Source: Ruegeria atlantica (lineage in GTDB: Bacteria; Pseudomonadota; Alphaproteobacteria; Rhodobacterales; Rhodobacteraceae). From it: DNA of 64,000 bases. Within the stretch, counting starts at the first letter, position 1. Each line of letters begins with the position of its first letter. Location: the NCBI RefSeq assembly GCF_001458195.1, contig NZ_CYPU01000006.1:1-64000 (forward strand), in the 5' to 3' direction. Positions 7,743 to 17,152 of this stretch are shown here, one piece after another. The notes under the pieces are model-generated. The model did not search any database. It had not been told where the DNA came from and was given only the letters and a program-made list of their open reading frames with translations. The position numbers were made by a program, and so were the translations under genes.

Positions 7743-9632
7743 CTACTGAGCGTAGCCAAGGGTTTTTAACGCGTCGGTGATCTCGTCCAGAATAGCCGGG
7801 TCATCGATGGTGGCTGGCATCTTGTAGTCCTTGCTGTCCGCAATCGACACCATCGTTCCACGCAGGATCTTGCCCGAGCGGGTCTTGGGAAGGCGGTCTA
7901 CCACCACGGCTAGTTTGAACGCAGCGACCGGCCCGATCTTTTCGCGCACCAGTTTGACGACGTCTTGAACCACCTCGCCATGGTCGCGGTCACAGCCCGC
8001 ATTCAGGCAAAGGAACCCTACTGGCATTTGACCTTTCAACTGGTCGGTCACACCGATCACTGCACATTCGGCCACGTCGGGGTGGGCGGCCAGAACCTCT
8101 TCCATCCCGCCGGTCGACAAGCGGTGGCCAGCGACGTTGATCACGTCATCAGTGCGCGCCATGATGTAAAGGTAGCCATCCTCGTCCACCATGCCTGCAT
8201 CGCCGGTCTCGTAATAACCGGGGAATTGGTTCAGGTATGAACTTTTGAACCGATCCTCGGCATTCCACAGCGTTGGCAAGGTGCCCGGGGGCAGGGGGAG
8301 CTTGATCGCAATTGCGCCCAGCTCACCAGGTTTCATCGGATGACCGCCCTCGTCCAATATCTGCACGTCATAGCCCGGCATCGGTTTGGCGGGTGAACCC
8401 AGCTTGACCGGCAGTTCCTCGATCCCCAGTGGGTTGCCGGCGATGGTCCAGCCTGTTTCGGTCTGCCACCAGTGATCGATCACCGGCACCTTCAACGCGT
8501 CCTGCGCCCATTCGATCGTATCGGGATCAGCCCGCTCGCCGGCCAGATACAACGCGCGCAAGCAGGAGAGGTCATACTTCGCCAGCATTTCCCCCTTGGG
8601 GTCTTCACGCTTCACGGCGCGGATGGCGGTCGGGGCGGTGAAAAAGCTTTTGACCTTATGCTCGGAAATCACCCGCCAGAACGTGCCTGCGTCGGGGGTG
8701 CCAACGGGTTTGCCTTCAAACACAATCGTCGTGTTGCCGTGGATCAGCGGAGCGTAGCAGATATAGGAATGCCCCACGACCCAGCCCACATCCGAAGCCG
8801 CCCAGAACACATCGCCCGGATCGACATCGTAGATGTTTTTCATTGTCCAGTTCAGCGCCACCAAATGGCCTGCGGTCGGGCGTACAACACCTTTGGGCGC
8901 GCCGGTGGTGCCGGAAGTATACAGGATGTACGCCGGATCATTGCCATCGACTGGAACGCATTCCGCTGGTTCGACACCGTATTGGAAGCCATGCCAATTG
9001 TAGTCGCGCCCTTCAATTAATTGTGCCACTTCCTGTTCGCGCTGGAAGACCACGCAGAACTCGGGCTTGTGGTTGGCCATGTCGATGGCCCCGTCCAGCA
9101 GCGGTTTGTAATGCACGACGCGACCTGGTTCCATCCCGCAGGATGCAGCGATGATTGCCTTGGGCTTGGCGTCGTCGATCCGGACAGCCAGCTCATTGCT
9201 GGCAAAGCCGCCGAAAACCACCGAGTGCACGGCCCCCAGACGGGCGCAGGCGAGCATGGCCTCCAGCGCTTCGGGGATCATCGGCATATAGATGATGACA
9301 CGGTCGCCCTTTTCGACGCCCTTGGCGCGCAATGCCCCGGCCAGATTGGCCACGCGGTTGCGCAGTTCGACATATGAAATCTCACGCTTGGTGTGGGTGA
9401 TCGGGCTGTCATAGATGATTGCGGCCTGTTCGCCGCGACCGTTTTCGACATGCCGGTCGACCGCGTTCCAGCAGGTGTTCACCTTGGCATCGCTGAACCA
9501 CTCATACAAAGGGGCGTTGTCGTCAAACAGGGCTTTGGTCGGCGGTTGAACCCAGTCAATCGCCTTTGCGGCGTTCATCCAAAAAGCCTCTGGATCCGAT
9601 TTCCAGCCTTCGTAAATGTCCTGATATGCCAC
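7743..9632 (-). CDS. prpE: Propionyl-CoA synthetase
   Basis: 629 residues, AMP-forming acyl-CoA ligase of the PrpE branch. It activates propionate with ATP and CoA. The motifs are the P-loop YILYTSGTTGAPKGVVRP near residue 240, WWQTETGW near 390 (A5), YYETGDAGMVDEDGY near 470 (A7) and the C-terminal catalytic lysine in LPKTRSGKILRGTM near 590. The start MAYQDIYEGWKSDPEAFW is the family's. The start codon is GTG at 9632 with an AGGAGGAG ribosome site. The promoter region carries a cluster of TTTGCAA motifs of the kind bound by short-chain acyl-CoA regulators (PccR/RamB), which fits propionate use. Confidence 0.95.
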   Translation of the reverse strand: MAYQDIYEGWKSDPEAFWMNAAKAIDWVQPPTKALFDDNAPLYEWFSDAKVNTCWNAVDRHVENGRGEQAAIIYDSPITHTKREISYVELRNRVANLAGALRAKGVEKGDRVIIYMPMIPEALEAMLACARLGAVHSVVFGGFASNELAVRIDDAKPKAIIAASCGMEPGRVVHYKPLLDGAIDMANHKPEFCVVFQREQEVAQLIEGRDYNWHGFQYGVEPAECVPVDGNDPAYILYTSGTTGAPKGVVRPTAGHLVALNWTMKNIYDVDPGDVFWAASDVGWVVGHSYICYAPLIHGNTTIVFEGKPVGTPDAGTFWRVISEHKVKSFFTAPTAIRAVKREDPKGEMLAKYDLSCLRALYLAGERADPDTIEWAQDALKVPVIDHWWQTETGWTIAGNPLGIEELPVKLGSPAKPMPGYDVQILDEGGHPMKPGELGAIAIKLPLPPGTLPTLWNAEDRFKSSYLNQFPGYYETGDAGMVDEDGYLYIMARTDDVINVAGHRLSTGGMEEVLAAHPDVAECAVIGVTDQLKGQMPVGFLCLNAGCDRDHGEVVQDVVKLVREKIGPVAAFKLAVVVDRLPKTRSGKILRGTMVSIADSKDYKMPATIDDPAILDEITDALKTLGYAQ

Positions 9633-9722
9633 GGTGAACTCCTCCTAAATCTCCTTGAGAAATGTGTTATGTGGCCAGGGGGCACCGCACAAGCGAACGC
9701 TTTGACGGAGCGTCACTTTATC

Positions 9723-9848
9723 GCAAAAAATTTGCAAGAATCCGCAGGTTGGCCTGCAAATTTTTGCAAATCATCGCCTTTTTGCTGACTTTTAACGATC
9801 AATTTTCCGCTTTTGCAAAGTTGAATATTTTGGCGTGCAAATTATTGC
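9723..9848 (-). promoter_or_regulatory. Cluster of four TTTGCAAA-type operators upstream of prpE
   Basis: Four related elements lie in about 125 bases: GCAAAAAATTTGC at 9723-9735, TGCAAATTTTTGCAAA at 9755-9770, TTTTGCAAAG at 9811-9820 and GCAAATTATTGC at 9837-9848. They resemble the TTTGCAA-based motifs described for ScfR-family regulators PccR and RamB in Rhodobacter sphaeroides, which respond to propionyl-CoA or acetyl-CoA. Their place directly upstream of a propionyl-CoA synthetase makes that reading attractive. The regulator gene is not in the window. Confidence 0.6.
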
Positions 9849-9857
9849 CTGCTGTGA

Positions 9858-9887
9858 ATCAAACAGGGCGCCGATACTGGCGCCCTG
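9858..9887 (-). terminator. Terminator of maeB
   Basis: CAGGGCGCC, a 6-nt loop, then GGCGCCCTG: a perfect 9-bp stem located 20 bases beyond the malic enzyme stop codon. On the minus strand it is followed by TTTGATTC, a short and imperfect T-tract. Confidence 0.65.
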
Positions 9888-9906
9888 AATACTGTGCTCA
9901 GGTTTA

Positions 9907-12180
9907 TTAACCGTAATGCGCTACGGGTGTACCCGCGATCGCCGCCATATTCAGCAATCCGCGCGCTGTGATCGACGGCGTCACGATATGCGCCTTGTTG
10001 CCCATGCCCATCAGGATCGGGCCGACCTCCAAGCCATCGGCCTTCATTTTCAGGATATTGCGCACTCCGCTCGCCGCATCCGCATGGGCAAAGATCAGAA
10101 CGTTTGCTGTTCCTTTCAGGCGTGAGTTCGGGAAGATCCGCGAACGCAGTTCAGGGTCGAGGGCCAGATCCAGGTTCATTTCACCTTCATATGTGAAATC
10201 GCGCGGCTCGGCGTCGAGGATATCCAGTGCCGCCCGCAACCTTTTGCCCGATCCTTCAGCCTGATTGCCAAACTGCGACTGAGAACAGAAGGCGATTTTA
10301 GGCTCGATCCCGAAACGTCGAACATGACGCGCGGCGCCAATGGTCGACTCGGCCAGCTCTTCTGGGGTTGGTAGCTGCCGAACATGGGTATCGGCAATGA
10401 ACAGCGGTCCGTCCTCGAGGATCATCAGCGACAGCGCGCCATGCGGGTGCAGATCGACATCGCCCAGAACCTGTTCGACGTAGTTCAGGTGCCAACGATA
10501 CTCGCCAAAGGTGCCGCAGATCATGCTGTCTGCCTCACCACGTTGCACCATGATGGCCGCAATGGCGGTGTTGTTCGTCCGCATGATCGCCTTTGCCAGG
10601 TCCGGCGTGACGCCGCGGCGTTGCATGATCTCGTGATAGGAGTTCCAGTAATCATAATATCGCGGGTCGTCTTGCGGGTTCACAATCTGGAAGTCTTTGC
10701 CGGGACGGACCGTCAGCCCCAACCGCTCGCATCGTGCATTGATCACTTCGGGGCGGCCGATCAGGATTGGGGTTTCGGTTGTTTCCTCTAGAATGGCCTG
10801 AGCTGCGCGCAGAACACGCTCGTCCTCACCCTCGGCAAACACGATCCGGCGCGAGGCCACGGCCGCGGCCTCAAAGACCGGGCGCATCAGAAGGGCAGAC
10901 TTGAAGACGGACTGGTTCAACCGCTCTTTGTATGCCTCGAAGTCGTCGATCGGGCGCTTGGCCACACCGCTTTCCATCGCGGCTTTGGCAACGGCCGAGG
11001 ACACGACGCCGACAAGGCGCGGGTCAAAGGGTTTGGGGATCAGATAATCGGGGCCAAAAGTCAGTTGCTCACCTTTATAGGCCGCAGCCGCCTCGGCGCT
11101 GGTCGTGGCGCGTGCCATCTCGGCGATCCCGTCCACGCAGGCGATCTGCATTTCGTCGTTGATTTCGGTCGCACCCACATCCAGCGCGCCCCGAAAGATG
11201 AAGGGGAAACACAGAACGTTGTTGACCTGATTGGGAAAGTCGCTGCGGCCCGTGGCGATGATCGCGTCCGGCGCGACTTCGCGTGCGGCTTGTGGCAAAA
11301 TTTCCGGGCTTGGATTAGCCAGCGCGAAGATGATCGGGCGCTTGGCCATCTTCTCAACCATCTCAGGCTTCAGGACGTTCGGCCCGCTAAGGCCAAGGAA
11401 CAGGTCTGCATCGCCGATTACATCGTCTAGCGTGCGCAAATCCGTTTTTTGTGCGAATTGATCCTTGTGCGGATTCATGTCCTCTTCACGGCCTTCATAG
11501 ACAAGCCCGTGAATGTCGCACAGCCAGATATTCTCGCGCTTGACGCCCAGCTTGACCAGCATCATCAGGCAGGCAATTCCCGCCGCGCCGCCACCGGTTG
11601 AGACCACTTTGACGTCTTCGAAATTCTTGCCCGCAACGTGCAGCGCATTCTTGGCCGCGGCACCCACGACAATGGCGGTGCCGTGTTGGTCGTCGTGAAA
11701 GACCGGGATGTTCATCCGTTCCCGGCACAGCTTTTCGACGATGAAACAGTCCGGCGCTTTGATGTCTTCAAGGTTGATCGCGCCAAAGGTCGGCTCTAAC
11801 GCGCAAACGATATCCGCCAGTTTCTCGGGGTCGGGTTGATCGACCTCGATGTCAAAGCAATCGATCCCGGCGAATTTCTTAAACAAGACGGCCTTGCCTT
11901 CCATCACCGGTTTGGATGCAAGCGCGCCGATGTTTCCCAGCCCTAGAACCGCTGTCCCGTTTGAAACGACCGCAACCAGATTCCCGCGTGCGGTATAAAG
12001 CTCGGCGTTTGCAGGATCCGCTTTGATTTCCATGCTGGCTTCGGCCACTCCGGGAGAGTAGGCGCGCGCCAGATCGCGGCCGTTCGCCATTGGTTTAGTC
12101 GCTTTGATTTCAAGCTTACCGGGCTTTGGGTGGGCGTGATATTCAAGCGCGGCCTGCCGCAGGCTGGGTGTGTCCGACAT
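9907..12180 (-). CDS. maeB: NADP-dependent malic enzyme with phosphotransacetylase-like domain
   Basis: 757 residues. The N-terminal 430 residues are malic enzyme: [47 protein letters not shown], and the NADP fold [16 protein letters not shown]. The C-terminal 320 residues are a Pta-like domain ([29 protein letters not shown]), normally regulatory and not catalytic in MaeB. It decarboxylates malate to pyruvate with NADPH formation, linking the TCA cycle to gluconeogenesis and acyl-CoA metabolism, so proximity to prpE (propionate to succinyl-CoA to malate) makes sense. The full length matches MaeB. The ATG at 12180 follows GAGGAG at a rather long distance. Confidence 0.96.
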   Translation of the reverse strand: MSDTPSLRQAALEYHAHPKPGKLEIKATKPMANGRDLARAYSPGVAEASMEIKADPANAELYTARGNLVAVVSNGTAVLGLGNIGALASKPVMEGKAVLFKKFAGIDCFDIEVDQPDPEKLADIVCALEPTFGAINLEDIKAPDCFIVEKLCRERMNIPVFHDDQHGTAIVVGAAAKNALHVAGKNFEDVKVVSTGGGAAGIACLMMLVKLGVKRENIWLCDIHGLVYEGREEDMNPHKDQFAQKTDLRTLDDVIGDADLFLGLSGPNVLKPEMVEKMAKRPIIFALANPSPEILPQAAREVAPDAIIATGRSDFPNQVNNVLCFPFIFRGALDVGATEINDEMQIACVDGIAEMARATTSAEAAAAYKGEQLTFGPDYLIPKPFDPRLVGVVSSAVAKAAMESGVAKRPIDDFEAYKERLNQSVFKSALLMRPVFEAAAVASRRIVFAEGEDERVLRAAQAILEETTETPILIGRPEVINARCERLGLTVRPGKDFQIVNPQDDPRYYDYWNSYHEIMQRRGVTPDLAKAIMRTNNTAIAAIMVQRGEADSMICGTFGEYRWHLNYVEQVLGDVDLHPHGALSLMILEDGPLFIADTHVRQLPTPEELAESTIGAARHVRRFGIEPKIAFCSQSQFGNQAEGSGKRLRAALDILDAEPRDFTYEGEMNLDLALDPELRSRIFPNSRLKGTANVLIFAHADAASGVRNILKMKADGLEVGPILMGMGNKAHIVTPSITARGLLNMAAIAGTPVAHYG

Positions 12181-12365
12181 CGGTGACTCAACTCCTCAGA
12201 AAATTTGATTTAGTGTTAAACTATTTCCCCGGCTTTGGCTACGCTACGTCATTTTGCAACAGTTTAGCTAAAGTTCACCGACATCCCGTTGAAAAGCGTC
12301 GTATTGCTTTTACATTCGGGCAACTTTGGAGCCAACTTAGACCTGTCGAGCACTGAAAGCCATAA

Positions 12366-13070
12366 ATGAGCTACAAAGACGAAATTCAGGCTGGGACTGC
12401 CTTCCCGGCGGAACAAGTTGTGTTTGGTCCGGATCGCGCCGCTTACGTATCGGTTTTGCTGATCGCCATCCTTATTCTTGCCGCCGTCAGTATCTGGCCG
12501 GTTCAAGCCCTTGCTCTGAACGAAGAGGGGGGATTGTTCGAAACGATCTCGGCCGCAGCGCTTTTTGCCTCAGGTCTGGCCGCGCTCTGGTGCTATCCCG
12601 GCATAACCCGTCTTTATATTGCGCTGGTCTGTCTGTTGCTGGCGGAAAGAGAGCTTGAGGCGGAAATCTATCCAATCGACAGCCTGCCATATTGGGTCCT
12701 TAACCGTTTGGACAGTGTGCTTGATATGACGTCGGTCCGGATTGTTCTGGCCGTCATCGTGATCGGAGGTGCCCTATGGCACGGAGCCCCGACGGCATGG
12801 CAGGCGGTAAAACGACGGGCGCCTTTTTTCGTGATTTTCGTGCTGGCGGGATTGCTGGCGGTAACCGCTCAGCTGCTTGAGGAAGTTTCCGGAATTTACC
12901 AGGCAGATCTGTCCACACTTATGACAGTGCGGCTCTTTGTGCTGGAAGAAACGCTTGAGATGTTCTTTTCGATTGGCATTTTGGCCTCTGTTCTGATCGG
13001 ATGGCCAAAATCCGATGCCGAAGAGACGCTGAATGACCTCGACCTTGAACAACAGCCAGACGCGCGCTGA
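12366..13070 (+). CDS. Integral membrane protein of unknown function
   Basis: 234 residues with about six hydrophobic segments (near 28-48, 60-80, 85-100, 125-143, 152-172, 195-215). The conserved-looking acidic LAERELEAEIYP and LLEEVSGIYQADL / VLEETLEMFFSIGIL segments lie at membrane edges. I recognise no transporter or enzyme motif. Glu-rich helices in a compact membrane protein could suggest metal or cofactor binding, but that is speculation. Its 3' end overlaps the next gene by 38 bases, implying co-transcription. The ribosome site is weak. Confidence 0.75.
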   Translation: MSYKDEIQAGTAFPAEQVVFGPDRAAYVSVLLIAILILAAVSIWPVQALALNEEGGLFETISAAALFASGLAALWCYPGITRLYIALVCLLLAERELEAEIYPIDSLPYWVLNRLDSVLDMTSVRIVLAVIVIGGALWHGAPTAWQAVKRRAPFFVIFVLAGLLAVTAQLLEEVSGIYQADLSTLMTVRLFVLEETLEMFFSIGILASVLIGWPKSDAEETLNDLDLEQQPDAR

Positions 13071-14136
13071 AATCCGACTGCCCACCAGCGAGCTGCGCGA
13101 CGATATCCCGTTTTTCACAAAGACCCTCGGAATGAGGATGGATATGATCTATCCCGCTGACGATCCGAGTGTTGCCGTGTTTTCAGGCCACGGGTTGCGC
13201 CTTCGGGTTGAGAGGGACGCGCCTGAAGCGGCAGGCACGATCCGCATCCTGACAGACGATCCTGACGGTTTTGCGGGCGGACAGCGGTCTCTGGTCGCGC
13301 CAAATGGTACACGGGTTGAAATTGACGAGTTGAACCCGCCGATGGTGATGCCTGAAACGGTGCATTCCTTTGTGGTTCGCAGGCTCAAGGATCAGGCACC
13401 CTGGATCATCGGGCGGGCGGGGATGCATTACCGCGATCTGGTGCCAGATCGGCTGGGTGGGTCGATCATCGCCAGCCATATCCGTATCCCCGATGGGGGC
13501 CCGGTGCCGGATATGGTGCATTTCCACAAGGTCGGGTTTCAACTGATTTTCTGCATCCTTGGTTGGGTCGACGTCGTGTACGAGGACCAGGGCGACAAAA
13601 TGCGCCTGACAGCCGGGGATTGCTTTATCCAACCCCCAGAAATCCGCCACCGGGTTCTTGAAGCCTCGGATAATGTGCAGGTGATCGAAATCGGTGTTCC
13701 CGCCGAACATGTCACCGAAATCGACCACGAGATGGAACTGCCTACGCCGAATTTCCGCCCGGACCGCGAATGGCAGGGGCAGCGTTTTGTTTATAACAAA
13801 GCCGAGAATTCAGAGTGGGGACCATTCCGCCTGCCAGGATACATCTGTCGCGACACGACAATTGCCGAGAATACCAAGGGTGTTGCTGGCGTGCAGGTCG
13901 TACGAAAAGGTCAGGGTGAGCCGGTCTGGGTGACGCATGACACGGATATCCATTTTACCTTCGTCATGACGGGTGAGATAACTCTGGAAGGTGAAGGGCG
14001 CGACCCCTACCATCTGGAACAAGGGGATGCGTTCGTGATCCCGCCCGGTATGCGCACCAAACTGTCCGAACCTTCCGATGATGTCGAATTGCTTGAAGTC
14101 ACCCTTCCGGGGGTCTTCAATACCAATCTGGGTTAG
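13033..14136 (+). CDS. Two-cupin protein
   Basis: 367 residues. The N-terminal 80 residues look like a glyoxalase/VOC-like half (ELRDDIPFFTKTLGMRMDMI, SVAVFSGHGLRLRVERD). Two cupin domains follow: one with PDMVHFHKVGFQLIFCILG and GDCFIQPPEIRHRV near residues 155-215, and one with WVTHDTDIHFTFVMTGE and GDAFVIPPGMRTKL near 300-350. The first cupin keeps His residues for metal; in the second the His pattern is HDTDIH. Bicupins include dioxygenases and isomerases, so the reaction cannot be assigned. It starts inside the end of the membrane protein gene with GAGA upstream. Confidence 0.75.
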   Translation: MTSTLNNSQTRAEIRLPTSELRDDIPFFTKTLGMRMDMIYPADDPSVAVFSGHGLRLRVERDAPEAAGTIRILTDDPDGFAGGQRSLVAPNGTRVEIDELNPPMVMPETVHSFVVRRLKDQAPWIIGRAGMHYRDLVPDRLGGSIIASHIRIPDGGPVPDMVHFHKVGFQLIFCILGWVDVVYEDQGDKMRLTAGDCFIQPPEIRHRVLEASDNVQVIEIGVPAEHVTEIDHEMELPTPNFRPDREWQGQRFVYNKAENSEWGPFRLPGYICRDTTIAENTKGVAGVQVVRKGQGEPVWVTHDTDIHFTFVMTGEITLEGEGRDPYHLEQGDAFVIPPGMRTKLSEPSDDVELLEVTLPGVFNTNLG

Positions 14137-14162
14137 GTGAGAATTTGCCTGGGAATCTTGTA

Positions 14163-14184
14163 CTCGGGGGTTCAACTCCCCGGG
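14163..14184 (+). other. GC-rich hairpin, weak terminator or tRNA T-arm lookalike
   Basis: CTCGGGG, loop containing GTTCAAC, then CCCCGGG, 27 bases after the cupin gene. The loop looks like a tRNA T-loop, but no other tRNA arm can be built around it. The following CAGTTTCCTTTAG is only loosely T-rich. It may attenuate transcription before cdd. Confidence 0.35.
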
Positions 14185-14239
14185 CAGTTTCCTTTAGGGT
14201 GTGATTTTCTGACCAGTTGATCAAAAATGGGGAATCGCT

Positions 14240-14632
14240 ATGACTTTGAAAAATGCAGCTCTGTCTGTCCGGGAAAAAGCTTATGCGCCTTATTCCAACT
14301 TCAAGGTTGGGGCGGCGATCCGGTCCGCAGACGGTGAGGTCTATTCCGGCTGTAACGTGGAAAATGTGGCGTATCCCGAGGGCACCTGTGCCGAGGCCGG
14401 AGCTATTGCCGCGATGGTCGCTGCGGGCGAACAGGAACTGTCCGAGGTCTATGTTGTTGCCTCAAGCCCGCAGCCGGTTCCACCTTGTGGCGGTTGCCGG
14501 CAAAAGCTGGCCGAATTTGGCAAGAGGGACGTCAAGGTGACGCTGGCGACGGTGGATGGCGCCGAGTTTGTAACCTCGATTGGGCAATTGTTGCCCGGTG
14601 CATTCGACGCCTCGCATATGGAGGACGTCTGA
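14240..14632 (+). CDS. cdd: Cytidine deaminase
   Basis: 130 residues, the short homotetrameric type. It deaminates cytidine and deoxycytidine to uridine and deoxyuridine. The zinc ligands and catalytic Glu are in CNVENVAYPEGTCAEAGAI (Cys-Ala-Glu near residue 50), and the other two Cys are in PVPPCGGCRQKL near residue 85. The start YAPYSNFKVGAAI is typical. A GGGGAA ribosome site precedes the ATG. It is the first gene of a five-gene nucleoside salvage operon, and deoA begins 4 bases after its stop. Confidence 0.97.
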   Translation: MTLKNAALSVREKAYAPYSNFKVGAAIRSADGEVYSGCNVENVAYPEGTCAEAGAIAAMVAAGEQELSEVYVVASSPQPVPPCGGCRQKLAEFGKRDVKVTLATVDGAEFVTSIGQLLPGAFDASHMEDV

Positions 14633-14636
14633 CCTC

Positions 14637-15944
14637 ATGGACGCCCGTTCGATCATTGCAAAATTGCGCCGGAATGAGGTGCCGGCCGGAGATGAGCTGA
14701 ACTGGTTCGCGCAAGGATTGGCCGATGGCGGAGTCAGCGACGCTCAAGCGGGCGCTTTCGCCATGGCCGTCTGCATGGGCGGATTGGGCACCAAAGGGCG
14801 CGCCGATCTGACGATCGCAATGCGCGACAGCGGTGATGTGCTCAGCTGGGATTTCGATGGCCCGGTAATTGACAAACACTCGACCGGTGGGGTGGGAGAC
14901 AGCGTAAGCCTCGTGCTCGCCCCTGCACTGGCTGAGATGGGGGCATATGTCCCCATGATCTCGGGGCGGGGGCTGGGTCATACTGGCGGTACCCTGGACA
15001 AGCTTGAGGCCATTCCCGGTGTCAGCACCCAGATCGGTCAGGACCGTCTGACGCAGATTTTGCGGGATACAGGCGCGGCCATTGTCGGGGCCACGGGGCA
15101 GATCGCCCCTGCGGACAAACGCCTTTATGCGATCCGTGATGTGACGGCGACCGTTGAAAGCCTGGACCTGATCACAGCGTCGATCCTGTCCAAGAAACTG
15201 GCCGCCAGCCCCGAGGCTTTGGTGCTGGACGTCAAGGTAGGCAGCGGTGCGTTTATGAAGACGCTGGAGGATGCGCGTAAACTGGCAAAGGCGCTGTCGG
15301 AAACTGCGAATGCCGCAGGTTGCCGGACCTCGGCGGTCATCACCGATATGCACCAACCTTTGGCGCCTGCGCTGGGCAATGCGTTGGAAGTGGCCGAGGT
15401 GATGAAGGTCATGACGCAAGACCCCTATGCCCCGCTGGCCGAAATCTCGGCCGAGTTGGGCGGGGTTCTGCTGGCGGATGCCGGGATGTTCGCAACCGCC
15501 GAAGAAGGGCGCGACAAGATCACGGATGTCATCCGCGACGGTCGCGCGGCGGAACGCTTTGGGCGTATGATGGCAGCCGTAGGCGCGCCGCTGCAGTTTG
15601 TTAAAAACTGGTCCCGGTACTTGCCAGAGGCCAGCGTGATCCTTGAAGTTCCGGCACCGACCAACGGGCACATCACTGCGATTAACGGTGAGGCGCTGGG
15701 CCTGACAGTTGTTGCACTGGGCGGCGGACGGCAGGTTGAAGACGACGTAATCAACCCGGCCGTGGGTCTGTCTGACATCGTCCGGCTGGGCGACAAAGTC
15801 GAGAAGGGCGCGCCTTTGGCGGTAATCCACGCTTCGCGGGAAGATGCCGCGCGGCGGGCCGCCCAGAGCGTTCTCAGCGCGATCACGATAGGTGCCGATG
15901 CCCCGGCAGAGCCCACTCTTGTCCACGAAAGGATTACGCCGTGA
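14637..15944 (+). CDS. deoA: Thymidine phosphorylase
   Basis: 435 residues. It cleaves thymidine and deoxyuridine with phosphate to the free base and 2-deoxyribose-1-phosphate. Signature segments: GDVLSWDFDGPVIDKHSTGG (phosphate-binding KHSTGG near residue 80), GAYVPMISGRGLGHTGGTLD near 110, DKRLYAIRDVTATV, and KLAASPEALVLDVKVGSGAFM near 190. The ATG at 14637 was chosen over an upstream in-frame start inside cdd. It feeds the next gene, phosphopentomutase, whose GTG start overlaps its stop by 4 bases (GTGA). Confidence 0.96.
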   Translation: MDARSIIAKLRRNEVPAGDELNWFAQGLADGGVSDAQAGAFAMAVCMGGLGTKGRADLTIAMRDSGDVLSWDFDGPVIDKHSTGGVGDSVSLVLAPALAEMGAYVPMISGRGLGHTGGTLDKLEAIPGVSTQIGQDRLTQILRDTGAAIVGATGQIAPADKRLYAIRDVTATVESLDLITASILSKKLAASPEALVLDVKVGSGAFMKTLEDARKLAKALSETANAAGCRTSAVITDMHQPLAPALGNALEVAEVMKVMTQDPYAPLAEISAELGGVLLADAGMFATAEEGRDKITDVIRDGRAAERFGRMMAAVGAPLQFVKNWSRYLPEASVILEVPAPTNGHITAINGEALGLTVVALGGGRQVEDDVINPAVGLSDIVRLGDKVEKGAPLAVIHASREDAARRAAQSVLSAITIGADAPAEPTLVHERITP

Positions 15945-17152
15945 CCCGCGCGTTTCTTGTGGTGATGGACTCGGTTGGCATCGGCGGCGCGCCGGATGCT
16001 GATCGGTTCTTTAATGGCGATGTGTCGGACACGGGTGCAAACACCCTGGCCCATATTTCACAGGCCTGCGCCGAAGGGCGGGCTGAAGACGGGCGCTCAG
16101 GCCTACTGTACCTGCCAAACTTGGATGCGCTTGGACTGGGGGCCGCAACGCGGTTGGCATCAGAAGCTGAAACGCCGGGGTTAGAGGTCGATCCGTCTGG
16201 GCGCTGGGGGTGCGCGAGAGAGCATTCACTGGGCAAGGATACGCCTTCGGGCCACTGGGAGCTGGCCGGTCTGCCTGTGCCGTGGGATTGGCATTATTTC
16301 CAGGATACCACGCCAACCTTCCCCGCCGACTTAAGCCGGGCTGCGGCCCAGGCGGCTGGAACAGACGGTATTCTGGGTGATTGTCACGCCTCGGGCACGA
16401 CCATTATCGCCGAACTAGGGGCCGAGCATATGCGGACGGGTCGGCCGATCTGCTACACCTCCGCTGACAGCGTTTTCCAGATCGCGGCACATGAGGAGAG
16501 CTTTGGCCTCGGCCGCCTGCTGGACATGTGCAAGGCGCTTGCCCCGCGGTTGCATGAGATGAAAGTGGGTCGGGTCATCGCGCGACCTTTCACAGGCTCA
16601 CCCGATCAGGGCTTTACCCGCACCACCAACCGAAAGGATTTTGCCATCCTGCCGCCGGCGCCGGTTTTGACCAATTGGGTGCAGGATGCAGGACGCCGCG
16701 TCCATGCGGTGGGCAAGATCGGTGACATCTTCTCGATGCAGGGGATCGACACGCTACGAAAAGGGTCGGATGCCGAGTTGATGGGCAACTTGTCCGATTT
16801 GGTCGATCAGGCCGAAGAAGGCAGCCTGACCTTTGCAAATTTTGTTGAGTTCGACAGCCTCTATGGCCACCGCCGCGATATCAGCGGCTATGCCCGCGCG
16901 CTAGAATGGTTCGACCGCGAAATCGGCATGATCCTGAACAAGCTGCGCCCAGGCGATCTTATGCTTTTGACCGCCGATCACGGCAATGATCCCTGTTGGA
17001 TCGGCACCGACCACACGCGCGAACAGGTGCCCGTTCTGATCGCGGGGCAAGGCACGGGCCAAATCGGGGCCGTCGATTTTGCCGATGTCGCCGCAAGTAT
17101 CGCACACTATCTGAACATTCCGGCACAAGGGCCGGGGAAGAGTTTTCTATGA
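15941..17152 (+). CDS. deoB: Phosphopentomutase
   Basis: 403 residues, GTG start overlapping the deoA stop. It converts (deoxy)ribose-1-phosphate to the 5-phosphate, channelling sugars from nucleoside phosphorolysis to central metabolism. This alkaline-phosphatase-fold enzyme shows FLVVMDSVGIGGAPDA (first metal Asp), KDTPSGHWELAG (phosphothreonine site) and LMLLTADHGNDPCW with GTDHTREQVPVL (metal-binding Asp/His). The cap domain is complete. Stop and next start (add) overlap as ATGA. Confidence 0.96.
   Translation: MTRAFLVVMDSVGIGGAPDADRFFNGDVSDTGANTLAHISQACAEGRAEDGRSGLLYLPNLDALGLGAATRLASEAETPGLEVDPSGRWGCAREHSLGKDTPSGHWELAGLPVPWDWHYFQDTTPTFPADLSRAAAQAAGTDGILGDCHASGTTIIAELGAEHMRTGRPICYTSADSVFQIAAHEESFGLGRLLDMCKALAPRLHEMKVGRVIARPFTGSPDQGFTRTTNRKDFAILPPAPVLTNWVQDAGRRVHAVGKIGDIFSMQGIDTLRKGSDAELMGNLSDLVDQAEEGSLTFANFVEFDSLYGHRRDISGYARALEWFDREIGMILNKLRPGDLMLLTADHGNDPCWIGTDHTREQVPVLIAGQGTGQIGAVDFADVAASIAHYLNIPAQGPGKSFL

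Noticed and set aside
14137..14200. Possible tRNA gene
   Set aside because: Only a T-arm-like hairpin is present; no D-arm, anticodon arm or acceptor stem can be formed.
14532..15926. 464-codon minus-strand open frame opposite deoA
   Set aside because: Mirror of an unmistakable thymidine phosphorylase; Arg/His/Gln-rich with no motif.
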